64,000 nt of DNA. Source: Chinchilla lanigera (lineage: Eukaryota; Chordata; Mammalia; Rodentia; Chinchillidae). The translations under genes were made by a program, and so were the position numbers. The stretch lies in the NCBI RefSeq assembly GCF_000276665.1, contig NW_004955502.1:266161-330160 (forward strand). Direction: 5' to 3'. Position 1 is the first letter of the stretch, and each line of letters begins with the position of its first letter. The notes beneath the pieces are model-generated. The model made no database searches and was not told where the DNA came from. It worked only from the letters and a program-made list of their open reading frames with translations. Below, in pieces: positions 9,819-21,289 of this stretch.

Positions 9819-10929
9819 TCACTAACAATCTTATCATCATAGTATAATGTTGATAGTATCAATACTATAAACTGTTGTTATTCTTCACCATGTAGGACGC
9901 CAAAGATTGTACTATACATTTCTCAACTTTGAACTTGTAGCATTTTTTCAGGAATCTCCACTTTGGCCTTACAAATAGTTCCTGTACTGTCAACTGGTGT
10001 TCCTTTAACAAATGTAACATCAGTGAGTAACTACTGATATATGCACTAACAGTAATACTCAAATATATATCACGACATAAGATATCTTATTATTAATGTA
10101 CTTCAAAACATCTTCTAGCATATCACCCATTAGAAACAATTTCCAACATTGAATCAGTGTTGGCATTCCATCTAATAGGTTTCACCCCTGGAAGAACCTG
10201 TAACATTTTCTGAGGTAGTTCTAATGTTGGATCATTCAGGTGTCTGTGATCATCTTGTAGCATTTTGACCAATCATATTGATGCACATTACTGTTTTCTT
10301 CCTCTGAACTTGGGTCTTCATTCTGTCTGTTACATCTTGCTTTCTCCTTTGGCTTCCATGATCCATGTCAGCAGCAGCAGCCAAGTCACCTGATAACTCA
10401 GTTTCAGCCTCCTCCCAAAGTTGTAAAAGCAAATTGTTATGTGATACTGTACGGAATTGCACTAATTCTACAGAATAAATCAAAAGGAAACATTTAATAA
10501 AACAAATTATAAATACTCAAAACTGTAACATGGTGCATAATGTGGGTAATACTTGTTCACACTTTGCCACGTATGGATATACCTTGCCGTTCATTGTACC
10601 AAGTGAGTGAACACAAAAATTGCTTCCTGTATTCCCCCCACTCAGCTACTGAGGCACACAGCTGGCTACTGTTATGCTAAAGTACATATTTTCATTAGAA
10701 AGTATGTAGAGACATCTTTTACCCTCCCTAATATAAAAGGCTTTCTTTGGTAAGAATCGTTATCTGAACTGGCCATGGTGGTGCCATGCTAAACATATTC
10801 AAAAGTCTGTTAGCAAAAGTGTTTTTGATAATGCCCTTGGTGACACTATCACCTTCCTACTTGTATCAGTCAGTGTTTTACTAAAGAAACAGATATGCCA
10901 AGGTTTATAAATGTATAAGAAATTACAAA

Positions 10930-11010
10930 GCTGGGGATATAGCTCAGCGGTACAAGGGCCTGCCTCACAAGTACAAGGTCCTAAGTTCGATTCCCAGTAC
11001 CAAAAGAAAA
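10930..11010 (+). repeat. ID SINE
   Basis: GCTGGGGATATAGCTCAGCG to TTCGATTCCCAGTACC, then AAAAGAAAA. Confidence 0.93.
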
Positions 11011-11018
11011 GAACTTAC

Positions 11019-11155
11019 ACCTGGTGTAGTGGCACAGGCCTGTAATCCCAGCACGCAGGAGGCTGAGGCGGAAGGGGCGTTACAAATCCAAGGCCAGCCT
11101 GGGCTACAAAGTGAGCTTGAGGCCGCCTGAACTGCATAGCGAGACCCTGGCTGAA
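11019..11155 (+). repeat. B1 SINE
   Basis: CACCTGGTGTAGTGGCACAG head through GAACTGCATAGCGAGACCCT. It lies immediately after the ID copy at 10930. Confidence 0.92.
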
Positions 11156-11639
11156 GAGTCTGTGCCGGAAGCTGGAGTTGGACTGGAAGCCAGTAGATGA
11201 CATCTAAACTAAAGTCAAAGACTGGAGCTCCTCCAAAGAATAAAAGCAGATTAGTCCTTCTTCATTTTCCCTTTATACCATCCAGTTGACCAGCCTCCCT
11301 AGGATAGGTCTTCCACATCTCGGGTGTAGAATTGCTGAGCAGATTCAGTTAAGATTCTAAACTTCTTAAATTGACACAATCATTCAACCAATCATTACAC
11401 TACTTGAAATCTTTCTACAATTCTCCAAAATGTAAAGAATAAAGATTTAATCTTCTTGATATGGTAATCAAGTGCCGTAGGCACTGGACCTTGCCCAGCT
11501 CTTCAGAGATGCAGTCAGGCTACCTGAGGCAGTACAGAGGTAGGGAAGCAGCTTCGACCGAAAGCTCTCCATTGTAGCAACAGCAGAACACATGTCTGGC
11601 AGGCAAATCTGCCTCAAAATGCAGATTATGGGATTTCTT

Positions 11640-11706
11640 CTTTTTTTTTTTTTTCTGGTTTTGTTTTTTTCTTCCGGTACTAGAAATCGAAGTCACGACC
11701 TCACGT
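11640..11706 (-). repeat. truncated ID SINE
   Basis: T-rich tail, CTTCCGGTACTAGAAATCGA and ACGACCTCACG: the 3' half of an ID element read on the minus strand. Confidence 0.75.
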
Positions 11707-11999
11707 TTGTGGATTTCTTTCTTATGGGGATAGACCTGGGCTAGGTTGCCTGTTTATAATTCTTTCAGATTACATCACTAAAAGCCAATAATAGTTATGT
11801 AATTTATGTCTGAATTCCAACTATAACCGAAGAAAAATTGACAAATCATATGTACATTTTAGAGAGAGAGAGAGCACATCAAGACAATGTAGCTTTTGCT
11901 TGGAGAGTCTACTAGACAGCAGAAGGAAATTTTTCTCAGGTTGTCCCGACAACAGAAATACATAAGCTGTTGATGACAAACCAGAATTTAGGGACTGGA

Positions 12000-12104
12000 G
12001 GGGCTGGGGATTTAGCTCAGTGGCACAGCGCCTGCCTGGCAAGTGCAAGGTCATGAGTTTGATTCCCAGTACCGGAGGAAAAAACCAAAAAAAAAAAAAA
12101 AAAA
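12000..12104 (+). repeat. ID SINE, first of a tandem pair
   Basis: GGGGCTGGGGATTTAGCTCA to CCCAGTACCGGAGG and an A18 tail. The 17-bp repeat AGAATTTAGGGACTGGA precedes it at 11983-11999 and recurs only after the second element. Confidence 0.95.
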
Positions 12105-12116
12105 GAATGAATTTTG

Positions 12117-12218
12117 GGGGGCTGGGGATTTAGCTCAGCGGCAAAAGCGCCTGCCTGGCAAGTGCAAGGTCGTGAGTTCGGTTCCTGGTACCGGAGAAAA
12201 ACCAAAAAAAAAAAAAAA
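12117..12218 (+). repeat. ID SINE, second of a tandem pair
   Basis: Near-consensus copy ending GGTACCGGAGAAAAACC with an A17 tail. Followed by AGAATTTAGGGACTGGA at 12219-12235. Confidence 0.95.
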
Positions 12219-12251
12219 AGAATTTAGGGACTGGAAGGGGTGTAAGCAGGG

Positions 12252-12588
12252 GTTCTAAGCTTTGGATCTTGAATGTCCCCTAAAGACTTTTAGTCTCCTT
12301 GGCACTGTTGGGAACTGGTGAAACTTTAAGAGTAGACCAAGTGGGTGTCTTCCGGTCATTGGAAGCTTGTCCTTGGAGGGAGAGTGGGACCTCAGCCCAC
12401 TCCTTTTTCTGCTTCTCACTTCCGGGCCATGAAGTGCACCCAAGCCATGATCTGCCACTTATAGGCTGGAAGCAGTGGGCCCAAGTCATTATGAACCAGT
12501 ACTGCTGAAACAGCCAAAGTAAACCTTTTCTCTGTATTAGTTGATTATCTCAGGTATTTGTTATAGTAATGGAAATCTGACTAACGCA
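12252..12588 (+). mobile_element. MaLR-type solo LTR
   Basis: Internal ACTTCCGGGCCATGAAGTGC and the 3' end CTCAGGTATTTGTTATAGTA...CTGACTAACGCA are typical of ERVL-MaLR LTR ends (the AAA-TCTGACTAA-CA terminus). No internal region is attached. Confidence 0.75.
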
Positions 12589-12836
12589 GAGGGCAGGAAA
12601 GAAGACTGCATCCACCCGGAGGAAGCTCAGAGAAGTCATACAGGAAAATTGCTCTTAGGGAAGAAAAAGCCAACCCAGAGACTCTGTAGGATCTGAGATG
12701 TTCCAGAAACAGAGAGCTAAAGTGACCAGAATTCAGGATGCGGAACAGTTGGGATGCTGGCAAGAACGGTGGTGAGGTTAGACTAAATAAATAAACTCAA
12801 TCTATTCTAAACAAAATGAGAGGCTATTCGGGGATT

Positions 12837-12855
12837 TGTGTGTGTGTGTGTGTGT
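12837..12855. repeat. (TG)n microsatellite
   Basis: Short TG run abutting the A-tail end of the B1 that follows. Confidence 0.9.
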
Positions 12856-12999
12856 CTTTTTGAGACAGGGTCTCACTGTGCAGTTCAGGCTGGCCTTGAA
12901 CTCACTTTGTAACCCAGGCTGGCCTCGAACTCTCAACGATCCTCCTGCCTCAGCCTCCGGAGTGCTGGGATTATAGGCCTCTTCCACCACGCCTGGCCT
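12856..12999 (-). repeat. B1 SINE
   Basis: CTTTTTGAGACAGGGTCTCA at the tail side, both duplicated blocks, and head GCCAGGCGTGGTGGAAGAGG on the minus strand. Confidence 0.95.
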
Positions 13000-13061
13000 A
13001 TTCAAGGATTTTTAAAGAAAGGAATGTTGTGGCCTTATTTTTTGTTTATTTATTCATTAAT

Positions 13062-13234
13062 TGTACTGGGGATTGAACCCAGAGCCTTCACACCGAACTA
13101 CATCCCAGCCCTTTTTTAATTTTTTATTTGAAACAGCATCTCATCAAGTTGTCCAGGCTGGCTTCAAACTTACAGTCCTCTTGCCTCAGCCTCTCAGACT
13201 GCCAGAAATACAGGCCTGTGCCACTATGCCTGGC
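13062..13234 (-). repeat. B1-ID dimeric SINE
   Basis: Minus strand: B1 head AGCCAGGCATAGTGGCACAG, body, then GGGCTGGGATGTAGTTCGGT and the ID end CCCCAGTACAA. Confidence 0.85.
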
Positions 13235-13303
13235 TGTGGTAATGCTTTTTTGAGATATATCTCACATCCCATACATTTTAACCATTTAAACAGAGTGGGT
13301 TTT

Positions 13304-13472
13304 GTAGCCAGGCGTGGTAGCGCATGCCTGTAATCCCAGCACTCGGGAGGCTGAGACAGGAGAATCGTTGCAAGTTGGAGACCAGCCTGGGCTACATAGT
13401 GTGCTCAAGGCCAGCCTGAACTGCATAGCAAGACCCTGTCTCAAAAAGACAAAAAAATAAAAAATAAAAAAA
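13304..13472 (+). repeat. B1 SINE with 17-bp TSD
   Basis: Complete B1 with an A-rich AAAATA tail. Perfect flanking repeats TAAACAGAGTGGGTTTT at 13287-13303 and 13473-13489. Confidence 0.96.
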
Positions 13473-13542
13473 TAAACAGAGTGGGTTTTTTTTAACCTAT
13501 CCATATTTTCTATTTGGTTTTTGTTTTGTTCTGTGTTATTTT

Positions 13543-13661
13543 TTAAAAAGGGATCTTGTGATGATGTCCAGGATGGTCTTGAACTCCTGGGCTCAAGTGA
13601 TCCTCCCACCTCAACCTCCTGAGTAGCTGGAACTACATGGGCATGCCACCGTGCCTGGCTT
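13543..13661 (-). repeat. 7SL monomer (PB1/FLAM-like) SINE
   Basis: Minus strand: AGCCAGGCACGGTGGCATGC, CAGGAGGTTGAGGTGGGAGG, ATCACTTGAGCCCAGGAGTT. It lacks the B1 internal duplication, so it is a pre-B1 7SL monomer. Confidence 0.75.
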
Positions 13662-13662
13662 T

Positions 13663-15590
13663 ATTCTCTATCTCTTGAGTCTAATTAGTTAAACTATAAT
13701 TTAACAAGAAATTGTAATGTCTGTTTTCATATATATTGACACCAGCCTTTTATTTTTATTATTTTTGCTTTTTAAGTCATTTGAATTTATGGCTATGCTC
13801 ATATTTTTCTCACTTTTTAAAGCTTTATCTTTTATAATTTTGCTTGCCTAATTTCACCTAAGATTCACCTCAGTTGTTATAATTTTTAATGCACCATTTT
13901 CAGCTTTGTTATCCAGCTCTACTTCACCTTTCCTTGATTTAAAAGAAAATTGTTTGAGCTGCTCTAAGGTGAATAAATTACAATGGGACAAAAGTGAACA
14001 GTGAGGGTAAAAGTATATATAATAGGTATCCCATTGGAGATACCAGAGAAAGAGAAAGAGATAATGGTGCAATGGCACAAGGGCCAGAGTGGGGCAATGA
14101 TGATTGAAGGAAAAGTAGACACAGCTGGACGATCTTTTTGGAAAAAGAATTGACCAAATACGCTAATGGATTATCTGTGAGATTGAGGAAGTAGAATTGA
14201 GAAGCCCATGATTTGGCATCTAAGTAACAGGGTGGAAAATAGTTTTATTTGCTGGATTGGAGACACTTGGTATAAAAGCAAATTAGGGTGTAACAATAAT
14301 TCTTTGGCAGCTATTTCATTGGTTTTATGTTGGAAATATCTATGAGATATTCAAATGAGGATTTAAATGAATAATTGGATATAAGAGGCTTAAAATCCAG
14401 GGGTAATGATAGAGATAGGCTTACGAATTTTTCAAGCAATCAGCATATAACTTATGGTATTTAAGGCTGTGGAAATCAATTACCTAAGAAGAAGGAAATG
14501 TAGATGGGGATAAAAAAGAGGGGAGAGGCCTTTCTGGAGCATGAAGGTGGTTGGGGGTAAGTGGAAGGAAGGATGTCACACGGACACTGCCCAGGAATTT
14601 GAGTCATACAGTATTGGGTACTTGACATAGTCAGGCACGTGAACCCAGGCAAGATAATCCTTTGGGATCATACCTTAAAAAGATGATCCTATTTCTGAAA
14701 TGTGGTGTAGGGTGGGAAGTTGAAGAGTAAAGAAAATTATCTATTCATCGGTATCTGAGGGATTAGTTCAGAGAATGATCAGCAGCTAAGGTGACTTCAT
14801 TTATTCAAGAATTAATTTGCATTTTCTGAGAACCTGAGATTACATATAATGTTGAATACATAGCATCCACATAATCTATAGCACCCATAAGTTTTTTAAA
14901 ATTTTAAAAATTTTCTATTAGTACATGTTTACAGGACATAGTGATTACATTTATTAACGGAGTTAGTACATTAACATAACACATATTAATCCACATGGAC
15001 TTAACTTTATTGTGAAAAAAAAAAATTCCCATATTTGCTACACTGTTTCCGTAGTATGTAGCTGAAAATACCCAAATTTGCCTCCAGTCCAAATGTCTCA
15101 ACTGATTTCCAGCTCCACAGAATAAAGGTACTACTCAAAAATCTCCATGTGAGTGTTTAAAGGGCTCCTCAGATTAAAAATATCAAAAACTAAATTCACT
15201 GCTTTCCTTTCTAAACCTACGTTTCCTCCACTGTCCTCTCCCCCAGGTCCCCAGGAGTCACGCTTTATGTCTCTGTCTCCCTCATCCCATTTCTAGTTGG
15301 TCACCAAGCTTTGTACCTCTTGAAAATTTGTAACTCTTCCCACGATCACTGCACAGATGAAGGCCTACTGTCTTTCCTCCCTTTCAATTTATTTTGTGGA
15401 AGCCAGAAATACCTTGATAAAATGCAAATCCGATGCATCTCTCCCTATTGGTTTTAGGGTAAAACCCACAGTACTTAAAGGGCCTTGAAAGGTCTGTCCC
15501 TGCTGTCACTACACTTGAATTTCTACCCCTTGGCTCCTCTGCACTCACCCGACTCCCACTCCCATCCCATGCTCCTACTGCCCCAAGCCC
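13663..15590. other. intergenic, no gene seen
   Basis: AT-rich. A segment at about 14895-15060 (TTTCTATTAGTACATGTTTA) may be an old minus-strand L1 3' UTR piece, at low confidence. Nothing else is recognised. Confidence 0.4.
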
Positions 15591-15595
15591 CACCC

Positions 15596-15719
15596 CTGAA
15601 CTGGGGGTCGAACCAAGGGCCTTCACCCTGAGCTATATCCCCAGGCCTCTTTTTATTTTGAGGCAGGGTCTCATTCTATTGTCCAGGCCTAGCTGGACCT
15701 TGCACCACACCTAGCTACC
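15596..15719 (-). repeat. B1-ID dimeric SINE (shortened)
   Basis: ID half (GGGGATATAGCTCAGGGTGA on minus) joined to a B1 head with an internal deletion. Confidence 0.75.
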
Positions 15720-15748
15720 ACTCTTTTCTAAAACACTGTGTTCTCAAA

Positions 15749-15896
15749 CTTAGCCCAGTGGCAAACTCTTGTAGTCCCAGTACCTGGGAGGCTAAAGCAG
15801 GAGGATCTCAAATTCAGGGCCAGCCTGGGCAATTTAGCAAGTTCAAGCCCAGCCTGGTCTACGTAGTGAGACCCTGTCTCAAAAGGTAAAGAAAAA
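15749..15896 (+). repeat. B1 SINE
   Basis: TAGCCCAGTGGCAAACTCTT head, two GCCCAGCCTGG blocks and CCCTGTCTCAAAAGG tail. Confidence 0.85.
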
Positions 15897-16119
15897 AATA
15901 ATGCTGTCTTTCTCCTAGTAACCTTTGCATATTCTATTTCTCTCACCTGGAATGATCTTGGTCACTGATTTTTTCGTTGTTGTTGTTTCAGTTCAAACAT
16001 TACAGTGCTTCCTCGGGGCACTTTCCCTAACTCCTCACACTATGGTGCTACTGTACAAAGCCTTGGTCTGCTTGCTGCAGTACGGAAGCCAGTTAGTCCA
16101 CAGCAAAGGCAATGTTAGA

Positions 16120-16240
16120 GATGGGGTGTGGTGGCATGGGCCTATAATCTCGGCTAAGCAGGAGGATCATGAGTTCAAGTCCAGCCTGGACAACATAGCA
16201 AGTCTCTGTCTCCATCAAAAAAAAAAAAAAAAAAAAAAAA
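16120..16240 (+). repeat. short B1 SINE
   Basis: GATGGGGTGTGGTGGCATGG head with internal deletions, single CCAGCCTGGACAACATAG block, A24 tail. Confidence 0.85.
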
Positions 16241-18380
16241 GAGGCAGTGATTGATACAGAAAGAATTTTATTAAGGCAAGCCAGTGTATGGGAAGACGGC
16301 ATAAAAAGCCATCTTGCCATGATTTACGGGTGGTTTATAGAGAAGATGGATGACCACACACTGATGATGCCTTCTCACAGGTGGAGGTTTGTGGTCAAAT
16401 GAATCCCGTTTCATCTCAGTTGCTTATTCGTGCCATGTTTTCTAGTTCTGCAAATCTTAAGAACACCGTTTCCTCGGGGTGTTCTTGCTCTGACTGGCTT
16501 GCCAGTGTGCAGATCCCAGCATTACACAATGCACCAGCTAGCAGGGGCCCTGCACTGAGGCCCTCCCGGCTCCTCTGATGTTTGTGAAAGGCAGAGGTCA
16601 CCTGGAGTTCAACAGGGAGCCCTGTCTGAGGCCTGGTCTCAGTGCTCAGCTTCAGTGGGTGTATTCTCCGGAGCACCCTTCAACCTTTACCTAACTCTGT
16701 CTGCTTGTGATTACTTACTCAAGGATGTATGAAGTAAATGTTTAATTATCTTACTCTATTATAGATCGTAAACTTCAAAAGAGCAGAGGCTATGTGTTGC
16801 CCAAACCTTTAAATATGGTTCAGTGGAAATTTAATAGACATTCCTTGGCTGGGTGACCCACATCTCAAAAATGGACTTGAACCTCTTCAAGAAGGGATCC
16901 TGGTTGCATATCCCTTCATGCTTCACACCATCCTCACCCACCTACGAGCCATTCCATCCCCAAAGCTCCCAGGAACCAAAGATCAAACAATAGAGACTGA
17001 ACAGTGTGCTTCCTGGCTCGGTATAATTCTTTCCCTTTGTTTCTGAGAGTGAAATCCAGGGAGGTGTGTTCACTGAAGGACTTCACTCAGTGTGAAGGTG
17101 GACAGCACTGCTCTTTTGGCATCCAGAAGGCCAACGGCTGTATGAAACTGCCAGGAGCATTTGCCCCATTTCTGGGGTAGAACATATAGTGTTATAGCAC
17201 CTGCCAGACTCAGGGAATGTGGTAGCTCCAAGAGCTACTTCAGCTCTGGTAGCTCCGAGAGATCTTCAGTCTGGCTAACACAGTTGTCACCGTGTCCCCC
17301 TCCACGCACACACACACAGAAGTAGTGATTTAGTAGGTAATGAGCAGAGTGGAGGAAAACTGGAGCAAAATGACACGCGCAGCCTTTGAAGTCCTGTGAA
17401 AGCCATTAATTTTCAGATTAAAGCAACATGTCTAAACAGACATCCTAGCTGCTGACACTCCTTATAGGATCACTGGACTCAGGTTCTCTCACTTCCCACA
17501 AAGGTAGCAGGAAGAATGAATGAGATCTTAAGTGTGATATCACTGAAATTTGAAGAGTTCACATTTCTGTACATTTAAGATGAACTGGAGCACATCATCT
17601 CTAGCTGGGGTTGGAGGAGCTGGGCATCCCTTTCACATGATAAAATTAAATAAGTATTTACATATGCACAGATTAACATTTTTTGGCAAATACCAAATTG
17701 CTGACTGATAAAGTTAGTATTGACCACAAAGTAAAGCCAAATAAATGTTACCCTGAAAGTATCAACTTCTAGAAAATAATAGTATAAACTTTGAACAAAA
17801 TTTACTAGAAATTTATTACAGAAAGTGCTGTTTAAAAATGCCAGCATCCCGATTTTAAAGTTTCACCTTATATTGCAAAAAATAATAATAACAGTTCATT
17901 GCTCAAATATTATGTTGCCCTTATGCTCACTGTGTGTGCATTTGAAAGATGAAGTATCAAAGTGAGGTTTTTGTGTTAGTTTATAGACATTGCTAAGTGA
18001 GTTATTTTTTCATTTCTAGGTCTGTCATTGTAGGCACTACTAACAGTGATGCTGCTAAAAAGAGAATTAAGCTTCTCCTTTTCTTCCACAGTAATTGACT
18101 AAGAAAATATTTTTACTTCTGAACTTGAAGATAACAGAAATTTCTGGAAGTCTAAAGATCACATTCCTTCATCAAGTGAGTGAAACTTTTAAAAAAGAAC
18201 CAAAAGGAGAGGAAGAAATATTGATAAAAAGAGATTGAAAAGACACATGAAGCAAACATAATATGTGAATCTCCTCTGGATTCTGATTTGAACAAACTAA
18301 TGAGCAACTGAGTAAAGTAATAATTAAACAAAAATAATCACTGAATGATGTACAGCCTGGGTTTTGTTTTTGTTTTTGTT
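16241..18380. other. intergenic, no gene seen
   Basis: 16245-16680 is less AT-rich and could be an LTR read on the minus strand (AATAAAATTCTTTCTG on minus at its right-to-left end), but no ends can be defined. A short CA run lies at about 17305. Otherwise nothing is recognised. Confidence 0.35.
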
Positions 18381-18383
18381 TTT

Positions 18384-18418
18384 TTTAGCACTAGAGATTG
18401 AACCCAGGGCCTCATGCA
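18384..18418 (-). repeat. ID fragment
   Basis: AGCACTAGAGATTGAACCCA and GGGCCTCATGCATG: 3' half of an old ID-like element on the minus strand. Confidence 0.5.
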
Positions 18419-18789
18419 TGAAACAAAAAGACATTTTAAAGCAATTAGGGAAAATTAGACATACACTAGATATGCAAGGCATTTTAAAACATCAGGGTGG
18501 TAATAGACTATTTTTTTTCTTTAAGTGTTATCTTTTTACTTTTTAAATAACCCTTATCTTTTTAGAGATTTGTGAGGAAATATACATAGATTAAATCATA
18601 AGCTACCTGAGAATTTATTTAAAATGTTCTAGAAAAGATAAATAAAGTAAAAATTCATGGATGGAGACTAGATGAATGAAAATGAATACTTACAATTATA
18701 CATTTTGGGACAAGTACAAGGTGGTTTGCTATATTGTTCTGTTTCTGCCTCTGTGTATGTTTGAAAAATTCCACAATAAGGAGTAAAAT

Positions 18790-18935
18790 TTTAGAAAGTT
18801 TTTAATTTTATTAGTACAGATTTGCAATACAAAATGACTATATTCACCATGGGGAGTTGGCACATGTACATAACCCATCTTACTCCTTCTTCTATCCTCT
18901 TTTGCCTTCCCCCTCCCTCCCAAAAGAGTATTACT
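18790..18935 (-). mobile_element. L1 3' UTR fragment
   Basis: TTTAATTTTATTAGTACAG...CTATATTCACCATGGGGAG aligns, as reverse complement, with the 3' ends of the L1 copies at 22.9-23.2 and 40.8-41.0 kb in this window. Confidence 0.65.
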
Positions 18936-19583
18936 TTTACACACACATTTATTATATTTTAATATATTTTCATGAACTTCTTGCTTTGTACAAACACCTT
19001 TCATGTTTTATTTTTTTATTTTTTTCATTTTATATTGTTCCTCTTTTTTTTTTCCTTTCATGTTTTAAACTTTGGATCTAAAATTGTGGCAATGAACACA
19101 GATTGGGCTTTAAGGGGGAAAATCATCTGTGAATTTCAATTTCACTCTTCTCTTTCGTTACATGATGTGCCTACCAATTGCAGAATCTTCCTTGGAATGA
19201 AATGAAAGGAAGATTTTTATGTTGGGCTCAGATGGGAAATGCTTGCCCTTTCTACACATATAAGTTTTGTCACTTCCTTAGCAGCAAATGAACTTTTTCT
19301 GCAGGTCATCATTAGTTATTAGTAAGTCCTGCTCTGCTAACATTGAAATCTGCAAAGTCTTTCTTCTGCTTCAGTAGCTTTTCACGTATTTAATAGCAGA
19401 TATTTCATACTGATTGGACAATTTATATAAAAGCATGAAGGTGCAATTCTGCAATGCAAATTGACAAAATTAATATTTCTTCTTCACCGATGTAAAAAAT
19501 AAAAAAATTCCATGAAGGATTTTTTTTCCTTCAAAGACTTCAAAATAGCAATGAAATTACATAACTGAAAACAAAGTACAAAC

Positions 19584-19772
19584 CAGGCAAAGTGACACAT
19601 TCCTATAATCACAGCACTCTGAAAGGCTGAGGCAGGAGGATTGCAATTCCAAGCCCAGCCTGGACGATTTAGTGATTTAATGAGACCCAATCTCAAAGTG
19701 AAAAAAAGGAGTTGAGATGTAGCTCAGTGGGAAGGCCTTAGCTTCAGTCCCCAGTAACCCTCCCACACACAT
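19584..19772 (+). repeat. B1-ID dimeric SINE
   Basis: B1 head ACCAGGCAAAGTGACACATT, CCAAGCCCAGCCTGGACG, then GAGATGTAGCTCAGTGGGAA and CTTCAGTCCCCAGTAA. Confidence 0.85.
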
Positions 19773-19897
19773 AATCAAATTATAAAATCCATTAAGATAT
19801 GTCCATAATAACTTTAGAATGCTTACCTATACTGTATGGTGGGTATTCAGATGTCAGTAATACATTCAAATGACATATTTAGTGCATGTTACTGGGT

Positions 19898-20219
19898 GAT
19901 TTAGTCAGCTTTCCTTTGCTATGACAAAATGCCTAAGATGAATCAACTTATCAGGAGGAAAGGTTTATCTCAGCTCATAGTTTCAGAGGTCTCACTCCGT
20001 GGTTGCTGGGCCTGTTGCTTTGGGTCTGTGGCAGCACAGTATGTCACAGTGAGAGTGTGTGGTAGAGAAAACATGTTCATGTTTTGGTGGCTGGGAAGTA
20101 CAGCAAAAAAGAGAAAGGAACCAAGGTACCCATATCCCCTTCAAGGGCACATCTACAGTGACCTAACTTCATTCTACTAGGGCTTATTTCCTTTATTAGT
20201 TTAGGACATTAAAGGAACA
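19898..20219 (-). mobile_element. MaLR-type LTR (old)
   Basis: Plus-strand GATTTAGTCAGCTTTCCTTT, GACAAAATGCC, GTTTCAGAGGTCTCACTCC and GGACATTAAAGGAACA correspond to the reverse complement of a MaLR LTR 3'-to-5'. Same family as copies at 27.8, 28.8, 32.6 and 46.3 kb. Confidence 0.65.
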
Positions 20220-20460
20220 GATATAATATATTATATTATGATATACAAAGGATTTACAACGTAGGCTTATTATGGCCACCTGCAGAGTCAGGCAGCAAAG
20301 AGTGCAAAAGAGCTATCAGCACAGCAGATTACCAGACTATCTAGTCAAGAGTCAAAGCCCTGAAGCTTTCTGCAGAGTCCCACATGACTCCATATCAGGA
20401 AGCTTAACGGTCTGCTAATCAGTAGTATCACTTACATTCTGAAGTATTTGTGATCTCCAG

Positions 20461-21008
20461 TATTGGGTTAATAATATCCCTTAGTTATTGTGGGCTGATC
20501 TGGTCCAAAATTCCCTAAATGAGTGTACAGTGAAGGCTAAACAAAAAACAGAACAGAATGATTTCAGGGCTCCAGGAGGATCAAAACCCTCTCACAGAAT
20601 TTGAGATGCACTCAGGGCTAAGACCAAGACCTTCTCTGGGTGGTCCATATTTATTTGGTTATCAGAAGGAGGGTGGGCAGTACTCAAGAAGGGTGGAAGT
20701 ACTCAAGGACTTCTCTAAATAATAATCCACCCAGAAGTGAGAGGCCTGAGGCTATAGTCTTTATCTAGTTGATATTGGATCCAGGTGTCCTTGGCTGTGA
20801 TCTTGTCTTATCCTCTGAGGCTTTCTGGCTTCATCTGCCATTACAGGTTTTAGGAGGCATTAGTGACTAACAGAGGTTCACTTACTGTGAGTCCATCGCC
20901 CACTTCCAGATAAGCAGCCTAGGCTTTAAACAGATTCATGAGTAAACATAAAGACCCAATAGGTTAATTTAAGTCCTGCTTGGGGCTGCTTCATAGTGGT
21001 CTCCATCA
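20461..21008. mobile_element. LTR-like dispersed repeat, copy 1
   Basis: 548 bp aligning end to end with 51696-52250. Starts TATTGGGTTAATAATATCCC and ends GGTCTCCATCA; flanked by CTCCAG (20455-20460) and CTCCAA (21009-21014). Minus-strand reading starts TGATGG and contains AATAAA, suggesting an LTR on the minus strand. No coding part. Confidence 0.65.
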
Positions 21009-21173
21009 CTCCAAGTCATGTTTTTTGAGCATATGTATTCAAATACACAATTTAGAAAAACATGGAATAAAATTGAAAATGAAAAGAGTGTGAAAAAAAG
21101 CCAAACCACAAGAAAATTAAAGTGAAGTTTACCCAGATGGAAGCAAGGAATCAAAGAGTACAATACTGCCACG

Positions 21174-21289
21174 AGGGCTGGGGATTTAGCTCAGCGGCAA
21201 AGCGCCTGCCTGGCAAGTGCAAGGTCGTGAGTTCGGTTCTTGGTACCGGAGAAAAACAAAAAAAAACAAAAACAAAAACAACAAAAAAA
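21174..21289 (+). repeat. ID SINE with perfect TSD
   Basis: Near-consensus ID (GGGGATTTAGCTCAGCGGCA to GGTACCGG) with (AAAAAC)-like tail. AATACTGCCACG lies at 21162-21173 and 21290-21301. Confidence 0.96.

Larger units (their letters stand above)
8507..10483 (-). pseudogene. piggyBac-family transposase relic
   Basis: The 3' part (8507-8790) encodes a C-terminal cysteine-rich domain: RCQVCPTKEDRKTKHVC followed by EH and CKNC at the end, matching the CxxC...KDRKT...C...EH...CxxC plan of piggyBac-like transposases. Two of the expected cysteines are tyrosine. Beyond an inserted B1 the frame resumes with SFTVYEESNKHK, resembling the segment before that domain in the family. At 10.1-10.5 kb a D/E-rich stretch (ETELSGDLAAAADMD) and LFLMGDMLEDVLKYINNK resemble the N-terminal part. 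Stops, frameshifts and at least four later insertions break it. Only the C-terminal domain is confident; N-terminal parts are tentative. Confidence 0.65.
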
